DNA of 64,000 bases from Brachypterus glaber. Taxonomy: Eukaryota; Arthropoda; Insecta; Coleoptera; Kateretidae. Below the pieces are notes generated by a model, which did no database searches, was not told the DNA's origin, and saw nothing but the letters and a program-made list of their open reading frames with translations. Numbering within the stretch: position 1 is the first letter of the stretch; every line of letters begins with the position of its first letter. The stretch is taken from the NCBI GenBank assembly GCA_958510825.1, contig OY294054.1, forward strand, positions 12,106,019 to 12,170,018, in the 5' to 3' direction. Positions 13,401 through 25,400 of the stretch are shown in pieces. Made by a program: the position numbers and the translations under genes.

Positions 13401-16400
13401 GGTTTTTGTGAAAATTGGTATATTGGGGTTTTTAAGGCTGCTGAAAGAGAATCTGATAATAAAAAAAAATCTAACTCCACCCCTAAGAGGCGGGGGGTGG
13501 TTTTCATGAAAATTGGTATATTTTTAAGGTTGCTAAAACTGAATCTGATAATAAAAAATCCATTTTACGCGCGAAGGTGAAAAATGGGAAAGCTCTTTTA
13601 CTGGGCAGTGTATTTTTATTTAAAATTAAAAAAATATTTTTGAAAAAAACGTTTTTGTGTATAGAAAGTCTTCTTTTCTTAGCAGCAGTACTTTTTACTC
13701 TAAAAAAAATATTAAAATCATAAATAGACGTAATGAGCATTTTTTTAAACATTGTGGCCTAGTTTTAGTAATAAACAGTAATCATAATTACTGTATCTTT
13801 ATTTTTACACGCAAAGTACTGTATTTTTAAGGCTTGCTAAATCTTATCGTTCATAGGCTCACACTAATTAATTTTCTAATTAACAAATAAAATTGTAAAT
13901 ACTTAATCTGATTGTTTAATAGCATAAAAAATTAGAAGTTATGTTGCAAATTTCAAGATTTCGACATTGATTTTTGCTAATGAGCAATGTTGTTTTCCGA
14001 TTAAATACACCGGCACACAAAAAAAATTAAGTAGAATGTGGATTTGACCGGACCTACCTACGGGTACGTATTTTGGTCCGCTGAATCCGAATTCGAGGTC
14101 AGTTTGACCCTTACACCCTCGAAATTTCGAGAAAACTTCGAAAAACCGTAAAAATGATGAAAATCGGCAGTTTTAATGATAAAAAAAATTTTTGGAACTA
14201 AACTAAGCGTGATTTTTATGTATTTCGATCCGCTGAATATGAATCGAAACTTTATTGAGACCACAAGCCGTTTTAAATGTAAAAAAATCACACAAACCCT
14301 CCAAAATTATGTCTTGTGTTTTTCACAGATTTCAAGTTATTTGATATATCTACGTTATAGAGTATTTATTTTAGGCATTAAATCATGTTTACAATTTTTA
14401 CAATTTTTTCGAATTTTTCCAGCTTTAGAGGGTGATTCGACTAAAAAAATTAAGATGCGAATTGAAGACAACAAAAGATATAAAATTTTATCTGAATTGG
14501 ACCAGAAGAAGTTTTTTTATCATGAAAACTATATTTTTTCGGAATTTTCGAGAGTTTTGTGTGATTTTTTCACATTTAAAATGGCTCGTGGTCTCAATAA
14601 AGTTTCGATTCATATTCAGCGGATCGAAATACATGAAAATCACGCTTAGTTTAGTTCCAAAACATTTTTTTATCATTAAAACTGCCGATTTTCATCATTT
14701 TTACGGTTTTTCGAAGTTTTCTCGAAATTTCGAGGGTGTAGGGGTCAAACTGACCTCGAATTCGGATTCAGCGGACCAAAATACGTACCCGTAGGTAGGT
14801 CCGGTCAAATGCACATTCTACTTAATTTTTTTTTGTGTGCCGGTGATATATATGTCTCGTAAAAATTAATTGAAATTTTAATTTTTAATTATCTCTTAAT
14901 TACTGTGATGATAGCACAGATAAAACGCGGGAAAAGTCTTGCGTTTTGTTAAAAAAATTGAAAATGTTTATTGCTTTTTTCTATTTCCTGTACACTGTGA
15001 AAAGTAGACTGAATATTCAGTTACAAATGGTTAGGAAATCGGAAGATATTATCCTATACAATTGTAGTTTAATTTTTGTTAAAAACACGCAACATTTCAT
15101 GTCCGCCCTTAGGTATTAAAGTACGTTACTTTAGAACTATAGTGCTTTTAACAAAAATTAAAGTACATTTGTATAGGATCATAACTTCCTATCCATTTGT
15201 AACTGAATATTTAGTTAAATTTTTTACCAATTATTTGATATTTTAAATAATATTGATACAGTTCTTTTTTTTAGGGGATCAGTTTCATGCACAGCAACCA
15301 TTGATACTAAAATAGAGCATGCCTTGGTAAGTTACTTTTTTTATAAAAAATTACAGCGCATTTTTTTCAAACAAATGAGTGCGCTAATAACGTTTATAAT
15401 AAGGACAGAAATTTTTAATTTTAAACAAAATTATAAAAATATTAATTTATTATTCCATCAATCTATTTTCTAATCATCGTACAGAGTGATATTGGTAGAC
15501 TGACAGTTTCGGGCTGCTGGCCCTCTTCAGTACCAAGAGTCAACTCTGCACGCTGATTAAGAAAACGTTTTTAGACTTTACTCGCAAAAGGAATATAGCC
15601 ATTAGATTGATGTAGACTTGTGCGCCATCTATTTCTAGATGTAGACAACTACTCATACCTCTCCTTATCTGGAGCCTTTGAATGGTAGCAAGTTGAAGAC
15701 TTGTGTGTCTCAAGCACATAGTACCACTAACGGGTGGTTAGACGTAAAATTAGTAAGGACAGAAATTTTTAACTTTAAACAAAATTATAAAAATATTAAT
15801 TTATTATTCCATCAATCTATTTTCTAATCATCGTACAGAGTGATATTGGTAGACTGACAGTTTCGGGCTGCTGGCCCTCTTCAGTACCAAGAGTCCACTC
15901 TGCACGCTGATTAAGAAAACGTTTTTAGACTTTACTCGCAAAAGGAATATAGCCATTAGATTGATGTAGACTTGTACGCCATCTATTTCTAGATGTAGAC
16001 AACACCCGTTAGTGGTACTATGTGCTTGAGACACACAAGTCTTCAACTTGCTACCATTCAAAGTCTCCAGATAAGGAGAGGTATGAGTAGTTGTCTACAT
16101 CTAGAAATAGATGGCGCACAAGTCTACATCAATCTAATGGCTATATTCCTTTTGCGAGTAAAGTCTAAAAACGTTTTCTTAATCAGCGTGCAGAGTTGAC
16201 TCTTGGTACTGAAGAGGGCCAGCAGCCCGAAACTGTCAGTCTACCAATATCACTCTGTACGATGATTAGAAAATAGATTGATGGAATAATAAACGTTTAT
16301 AACGAAACTACTACCTATTTTAATATACTATTATAAAAATCATTTTTCTTTTTAACTTGAAACAAAGGTATTGACAGATTTTTCTGTTTGAAGTTATTAC

Positions 16401-19400
16401 CAGGAAATAGGAATTAATTTTTTGTGATTTGTAACAAAAATAACTTTATAAAAATAAAAAGAACGAAAGCATTATATTCTTAAAATAGAGCAGACTGCTT
16501 GGTTCCAATACCGTTTTTACCTGTACAATCTATTCTGCCATACGAGGGCTCTAGGCGGCAACAAAATAATTATTTTGAGAAATTAATATTGACTTTTTAC
16601 TGCTGAAAATATTACACGAATCATATAGAGCATGGAAGAAAACAGAAGCATTGTATAATGTTTCTAATGACACAAAATATTTATTAAGCGTTCAGCTGTT
16701 CAAAAATCGCCGCCCTTTATGGTTGTATAGACATTATATAGTGGTATTTAACCGCCTTATAACATTTTCACGTTTGTATAAGGTATGCTGTATAGCATTT
16801 TAAACAGCCTTTATAAAAATTATTTTGCTAGTTGGGATAGCTTGTTATAAAATAATTGTAAAAATGATTTTCTGTGTGTAAATTTTGCACTCGGGGTGCG
16901 ATTATGCATAACAGCGAAAAATATTTTTCTTGCAATTTTGATGAAGGCAAATTAAAATTTAGATTTTCAGGTAACTTTTTTATAATGACCGAAATTAAAT
17001 GGAAATTGATTATAAAAATAATAACAAAATAAAAGTGCCGTGGTACCATACCATTTTTAGTTTATTTTTATATGAACTAGGTATAGAGGTATTTTTAGAT
17101 AGCCGTATTTTCTTTTAGTCTAGAATCTTCGGATGGTACTTTATTTTGCCAAATCTTATACTACCTGTGCCAGTTTTTTAATAAATTTAGATTTCATGAA
17201 ATTTTTATAAATCTTCATTAGAATATAAATATATATTACAAATCATGCTAATTGCTACAAATTAGGCTAATTATAATCAAGGAAGGTTAGACGTAGAATT
17301 AATATCACTCTGTTCGATGATTAGAAAATAGATTGATGGAATAATAAATTAATATTTTTATAATTTTTGTTTAAAATTAAAAATTTCTGTCCTTATTAAT
17401 TCTACGTCTAACCACACGTTAGTAGTACTATGTGCTTTAGAAACACAAGTCTTCAACTTGCTAACATTCAAAGAGTCTCCAGACTAAGAGAGGTATAAGT
17501 AGTTGTCTACATCTAGAAATAGATGGCGTAGAGAGCCACCGGCGACCATATTGGTTTTATACAAGTTGGATTAAAATATTACGGGTGGTAGCCAACGAGT
17601 TAAAGTATTAATAGTATTAATAATAATTATAATAATAATACTAATAAGGAATTCCTTATTATAACTGTGATATACTTTACCAAATGGTACAGTAATTTTT
17701 ACTACAACATGTTAGTGTTAATAAAAAAACTTTGCGAGGGCCAGAATGTTGTGTTGTGTTAATATGACAAGATATTGTATTATACAAGATTTTGTATTAT
17801 ACAATTTGTAAATAAAACTGATATTGTAGTATATTGTATACAATACTGACATTGTAGGGCATTTCCCTGTAGATTCATGCAATTCTGACTGCACGATGGT
17901 CATGGATTTGACTGTAATTTGGTTTATATGTTCTATATGAAACCAGTAAAGGTCCCCCATATAATTAAAAACACTTTTCAACAGTTAAAAAAAACACCTT
18001 TTTCTTCATATATAACCAATTTTTTTAAAATTGATTAGGAAAGGTAAATATAGGGTGTTAAAATAGATACATTAAAGAATATTTCCTGAAAATTTGAAAA
18101 AATTGGGGTTGGGGGTTTGGACTTTCAGTGGGAGCGTGCCAAGCCATTTTTGTCTCAACATGTACTATATATTGTCTGTGGTTTTATAGTAGTACCTTTG
18201 ATTTTATATGACACGAAATTCAACGTAGCCTGTTAAGCCAGAAAAGATGAAAACCGCGTGAAAAATGTAAAATGTATTCAAAAATTTAAAAGGCACAGAA
18301 TGTTTGTAAAACCACTTTTGTATGGTACACTTTGTATTTAAACAAAATTTTATTAAAATTTTTATTAAATAGCCAATATTTTACTTTAGCAAAGAGATGG
18401 GCATTTGCAGTTTTGGCGAAGGCGCATACATTGTTAAATAAAAACAAGAAAATGGTATTAAATCTGTGGATTGGTTCTAAAAGGGCCGTCACTTTTTCCT
18501 TATTTTGAGTTATAACGCCTAACTATTTTTTTTTCTGATCTATAAAACCTAAAAAAGCCAATGTCAGTGCTTTTGAGATAAATGTAGACTTTAAGCGACA
18601 AGGGCCTTTTCAATAAACATATCTGTTAAACTGCTAAAACGGCCAATGTTTGACTTAGTGTATCCGTTCAAAGTTTTTGACATTAGCCTTTTTAGAACTA
18701 GCCACAGATTTAAGTTTTGATACCAGCTCATTAATCCATTTAAAAACTATGCATTCAGGTTAGTTAACGCAAGGCTAAGTAATAAAAAAATTAATAATAG
18801 AATATAAAAATCTGAAATGTGTAATTTTTTAAAATCGATAAATTTCCAATATCGTATATTAAAGTTATGGGTTTGATACAAGCTCATTAAGAAAACATTA
18901 ACCCATTTAAAAACTATGCATTCAGGTTAGTTACACCTATGATAACACTAGGCAACAAATCTCAACTTTTTTTTTGCCCCTATCGGAAAGTAAATTTTTA
19001 TTACTAATTCGAGGGCGTAGAAACGAATCTGAAAAATTTTAGCACATAAAATTTTTGAGATATAAGTCCAAGAAATAATGACGTTTTTTTTTCAAAATCT
19101 TAAAAAAAGAGTAGGATTTTGAAAATTTTAGGGTATATTAAAAAAAATACAAAGAACTCAAAAATATATATGCCCAGGACCTATTGTCAGAGTAAGTACG
19201 CGAAAAAAAATAAAAAGATTAAAATGAAAGTGCAGAGTTTACTTAACTGCTCTTTTGTGGCAAAACTATCAAATCTGTATAAAATTTTTATAGGACTTAA
19301 TTTGTAGATTATAAAATTCTCTACAAAAATATTTATACAAATATTATTTTGCTTAGTTTGTTCGTAAAAAGTAAATAAATGAAAAAGAAACAAAATTAAA

Positions 19401-22400
19401 GTACACAGTGTAAACTTTTTTCCCGAGCCCAAAAAATATATTTTTCTTATCAATTTAAAGGCGCAGAATCCAAATTTGACCTTAAAAAATCCAGCACGTC
19501 TTATTTTTTGAATTTTAGTGCAGGCAATTATGCTAATTTAAAAATAATTTATAAAACAAAATATTGTGTATTTTTGTTTTGTTTTTTTTTTTTTATGGTC
19601 CTACATCATAAAAATGTTACTTTATTACATAAGAACCATATTACGTAACGTTTTTTACTTAATTTTTGATGATTTTTAGCATGAGTACGTGGCGATAAGC
19701 TTGCCCTTACCCTTCACCTTACCCTTCACCCCTACTTAGTTTTGTCACATTATCCATTTTTTTTAAATATTTTTTTTCATAATATCCCTATTTATTCTAC
19801 CTATGAATTTAAAGTTTCCATGTTTTAAGTTGGGTATTTTTTAACTAATATTGAGTCCGAATCTAAATTTGTCCTCGGAATATTTTTATCTCCCATGATT
19901 TTAGAACAAAAAGCGATAAAATAATGATTTTTTAACATTTTTATCTCATTTTTCTCAGAAAACTTTGGTAATAAAAATATTCTGAGGCCAGATTCGGTTT
20001 CAGAGACCCAAAATTAGTTAAAAAACATATGACTCCAATCAGGGCAAGAAACCGTGTTGCCTAGTGTAATTATTATATTACTCGCAGCTTCACTTCACAT
20101 AAGTTTAGTTGGACCCAAAAAAATAAAAATTTTACCCAAAATCAAAAAACTTTGGACCAATTGTTATATACAATTCAAAAAAACTTTTAAAAATGTCTGT
20201 TCTTCTGTCCGTTTGTCACGTTTTTATGTCCGCACGATAACTCGAGAAAGAATATTCCGATCGACTAAAAATTTTCAAGAAAAAACAATCTTGGTTTGGA
20301 CTTTTGGATACTCCAAAAAAGGGAAAGTTATAGGCTGCTATTAGCCCCGGCCTAACCATTAAAAAATATTTAAAAAAAAGTAGGAAAAGTGCGATCATTT
20401 GTTCAGAAATAATAATAAATATTAAAAAAAAAAAAATCACTTGCACCAAACTTGAAAAAAAAATCCGGCAAAAAAAAACAAAAAAAAAAAATAGACGACA
20501 GACGACGACAGTAGACGATGGATAGACTACGGACAGATGAGGAACCAGGGCCGTAGCGAAGAAGATTTCGTGGGGGGAGAATGTCAAAATGCAAATTTTT
20601 TTAGCCTAAAACCGCATTTTTTTCTTTGACAAAAAAGTTAATGACTAAAAGAAAAATGCTCCCCACCCTTTCGTGAAATACAGGGCCGGACAGAGCCAGT
20701 CCGGGTCCCAGTGCAACTTTTTTGAGGGTCTATGGTCAACATGGAAAGGGCTCTGCATATTTGCTCGTTTTGACGCCCTTATCGTTCTGAGGAAGTATAC
20801 ATAAATAAACTGTTTATTGTAAAGTTCCGACGCCGGGACCCCTTCGAACCCGGGCCCGGGTAAACTGCACCCCTGCACCCCCCTGAATCCGGCCCTGGTG
20901 AAATATGCAACTTTTGTATTTGAATCCATGAAATAAGCAACTTTTTTTCGTGAAACATGCAACTTTTGTAGTTTGAAATAATGCAACTTTTCTGATTTCA
21001 AGATAGGTGGGGGAGGCTTTCCCCACCCTCCCCATACGGTCCTTCGAGGAACAGACGGACGGACGGACGGATGAGCAGACAGACGGTTAGACGGACAGAC
21101 GAACAGACAGACCGACGGACGGACAACATTTTTGGTGTCCGAAGTAAACGTATAATACTTCTCTGCTGTGAAGCTGAAAGGAGTATATTAATAGGTGAAC
21201 AAACGTTGTTAACTTGGCAGTGTATTTTTTTTCGTGGAAATGATTTTTCAATTGATATTTTAAATTTTTTCCCACTGTCCCAAACAATGATTCTATTGTT
21301 CTAAAAAATATTATTTGAAAATTTAAATTTCAATATTTTGAATCACAGGAGTCTATATTTATTGCCAAATTCGCATAAAAGCGATAAAGGGCCCTTGGCA
21401 GGAAAAATAAATATAAATACCGCAAAATAGTCATAGTCGCACGTTTCAAACAAAAAATATTTATAAACAAATAAGGCATATAAATGTTTTTTATAGTTAA
21501 ATAAACAATTAATACTTTTTGCAAGGAAAGGCTTGCGTTAGTAAAAAAAAACAATTTTTTTATTGCTTTTTTATGCTTCTCGGCGTTTTATTATAAAATT
21601 ATTTAATTTATTATTTATGTTATTATTTTATTAAAATACTAGCATATACCCGCGACTTCGTCCGCGTAGGAATCGAAACACTAGAAAGCATTTGTAAGCA
21701 GATACCTTGCCTACAGGATCTCTTTGTTGCTGGCCTTAGGCTCGGGTGCTAGGATCACCAGGCCCGTTGCCAAATATGAAGAATCTAGATTAACAGGTCT
21801 CTGAGATACGGACACTTTTTAAAAAAACTTTCTACCCCCGTTTCACCCCCGGAAATCTCATCTTTTCGATTTCGATAAAGAACATTTTTGCCAAATATGA
21901 AGATTCTAGACTACCTCTCAACCCCCGTTTCACCCCCTTAAGGGTTAAATTTCAAAAAATCACTTCTTAGTGGGTGCTTACATCATAAAAGGAACAAACT
22001 TTCCTAATTTCAATTTTCTAGATCCAGGGGTTCAGGCTGGGCGTTGATTCCTGTCAGTCAGTCAGGACAAAGCCGCTTATTTATATATGAAGAAGATTAA
22101 TGGAAATATAATTTATTATTTTATTAAAATATATATTTATAATTTATATAAATTATATTTAAAAACCTGATTTCTGTAAAAAAAAATTGTCTGTCGGTTT
22201 GTCAACAATCCTGACTCAAGATAGATACTTTTTGCAATTTTTTTATGTTTAAACAAGAATTGGTCAAGTGCGAGTAGACCTGCTTATTCAGTTCAGTGCT
22301 TTTTTTTCTTTTTCGTGTCTGTATCTCCAACAGTTCTAGTCGTAGCTCAAAAATTGATATGACATTTTTTAAAGAGAATTATTTGACCTTTCTTTTGGTT

Positions 22401-25400
22401 TAATTTTCCTTTTCATATGATAATTATTAAGCTACTTGTCGATTAAAAATATGGCTTTTGTCCCTTTGGGAACGTTTAAGTGTTACGTAACGCTCCTGGG
22501 GGGGGGGTCATTTTGAAGTGTTACGCCCATGTTAATGGTATAGGAAAATAGCGTTACAAGAGGGGGGGGTGGGGGTCCAAAATTATCAAAATTTGCGTTA
22601 CGTAATAACGTTTAGGCACAGAACCAAAAAAATCTTTTTTAGTTTTTGGTTTTTTAAATTATAATATATTTTTTTTGTATATTTTAAAAATAAAAAGGTA
22701 TACCGTATAGGGTATTACTGTATTGTAGAATAATAAAACAAAAGCTATGATTAAAACTTTTTTGTCACTTTATTATTGAATTATTAATTTCCTGACTGAA
22801 ACTTAAGGGTATAAAAAATATTGAATAATGAGCAGAAAAAACCTTTGTTTGATTAAAGGAAAAGGTCAATGATTTAGATGTCTGTCTAGTCTATGTTTTT
22901 TAAGTTAAAAATGATTGTTTTATTTATAATTATTATTTATATTAGTGACAATTGTTTTTCCTTTTATTTACTTTCTTATAATATCGGGATATATCGTTAT
23001 CCGTAAAAATAGAAAATGAAACTCACGACTTGTATTTAATAGGTACACACAAAAGTGGCAAACATTATTTTTGTCAAAATTTATTTTTGCTTTGGTAACA
23101 ATAGGGGTGGTTAAAGCGGGTAAAAAAGATTAATTTCAAAAAACAGATTATCCAAAAAAGAAACTTAAAAAAAATAAAATTGGCATCGTTGTTTAAAATT
23201 ATTAATTAATCTAAAAAAGAGAGTTACGAGCTGAAAAAAAAAATTGTACTTTTAGTAATCCTAAGATTTTCTCGGAATTTTCTTTAAAATTACGTTAAAA
23301 AATCTTGACCTAATAAAAGATTTGGTCAGTTTGAGATATTCTCGGATTTCTTCGAGAGATTACTTTCAAGATTTCCTACAATTTGTACACCTGAATTCCC
23401 CAGCGGGTAGATATTAAAAAACAAAGGTACATATTAATTTTCTTTCTAGGCAAGGTGCCTAAAGCACCCGGTGCACCCTACATATTAGTTAAAGTATTCC
23501 TACTAAAAATACCATGACTATAAAATTTGTTACGCTTTTTACTGGTTTAGATCATACCTAAATTCAAATATTACGTGCAATGTGAAAATCCCTAAAAATA
23601 TATTTGTAAACAATTTAGTTGCAAAACTTGGTTTCACCTATTTAATGACAAATCACGGTGCTTTATTTCATCATCATTTAGGGTGACCTTTTTTAATTTA
23701 ATTATTTAGAACTGTGTGATAATTTTAAAATTAAATTTAAAAAAAAAATCTGTGGATGCGTTTTTGAGAAAAACTATTTTCATTTATTTTAAACCAAAAA
23801 TATGAGATTAAAAAAAATAGATACCAGATTTTACTTCAAAACATGAAAAAGAACAGTTTCTATGGACTTTAGTGTTAAATCTTCTTCCTAAGGGGGCTAT
23901 AGTATCTACTTTTAAGGGGCATTTTTAAAATATTTATCATAACTCAGGAACGCTTTCTTAAATATTTTAAAAATTCCCCTTAAAAGTAGTCTGGCTCCCT
24001 TAGAAAGCGAATAAGAACAACAATCATAAAAATATTTTCTCAATTTTTGACGTAAAAATTGTTTAATATTATTTTTTAAAATTAAATCCTAAAATTAATT
24101 TATACAGGGTGTCCCAGCTAAAACAGATCAATCGTGTTTTTGGCGTTATTATTGGAACTATCGGAATAAAATTTATGTCAGTCAATATAAACCCAACAAA
24201 AATAAAAAGTTTTCTACTGGTTTTTGTTTCTGATATATAGCTTATTTGACACCATTTTTAAATGCAATTTAAATTTAAATACTAAAACTGGAAAAATATT
24301 TATATTCATTTTACATTGATCAAATAATGTTTCATAATTTTATTTGGAATAATCCTTATTTATTATTTTGTTAAAATCACAATAATTTGTATTACGTAAC
24401 GCAAAATGTTGGCATTTTTGACCCCTACCCCCACATTTAAACCGGCGTAACATTTTCGAAACCTCCACCCTCCCCCATTTGTTACGTAACATTTTTTTTT
24501 ACAAATGGTAAAAAAATTGAAAGGAAATTTTGCTTTATGGTTTAAACCGGTTTTTAACCGGTTATTGCTTCCGTGTTTTAACCCAAAACCGGTCTCATGT
24601 AATTTCCGCAACCGGTTAACCGAAAACCGGTCATTGGCTATAGTTTTCCATCCATCATTTGTTTTTGTTTAGAGGATTTAGTGAACTGTTAACCACGCCG
24701 TGTGCAATAAAATTTGCAAGAAATCCGTCTCTTTAGGCCTAGATCATTGTTAAAAACGTGATCCAATAAACATTTTATAAGTTTATAATTTTTTAAGTGT
24801 TACGTGACATTTTTACTGACCCCCACCCCCTCTGTAAAGCCGCGTAACCTTTAAGAGACCCCACCCCCCTAGCGCTTTACGTAATACTTGAACGCTCCCT
24901 TATAGCTCCCTTATAGCAACAAAATTGTATCTCAGAAATAAAAGCCAGTAGAAAACTTTTATTTATGCAAAAAATATGGCTTTTCGGGTGCATATTGACA
25001 GACATAAATTTTATTTTTATAGCTTTAATAATAACGCCAAAAAAAACGATTGATCTGTCTAAGGTGAGACACCCTGTATACTTTTTTACAAAAACAAAAT
25101 ACATTTCTTAAAGAAAAATTGTTGATAAAGTTAATGTTTTACACCTATATTCCAAATAGCTTGAAAAGTATAATTTATTTTGCATAAATAGGGTGATGAA
25201 TAGGTATTTATAAGTTGTGGTCGATATATCATGTATTTCTTCGAACTCTTTTATTATACCGGGTGGTTCATTTAGAACTGAACACCTTAATAACTCTCAT
25301 AATATTAGTTTTTACTGAAAACACCGTGACAGGACGATTTTTATTTTTAGAAGAAGCTTATTTCCGTATAAAATTTATAAGTCTCGTAGCTCACATGTAG

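Noticed and set aside
14176..14794. 157-aa and 120-aa open frames
   Set aside because: They lie in the arms of a foldback element; both strands give nearly the same peptide because the arms are complementary. No domain or splice signals.
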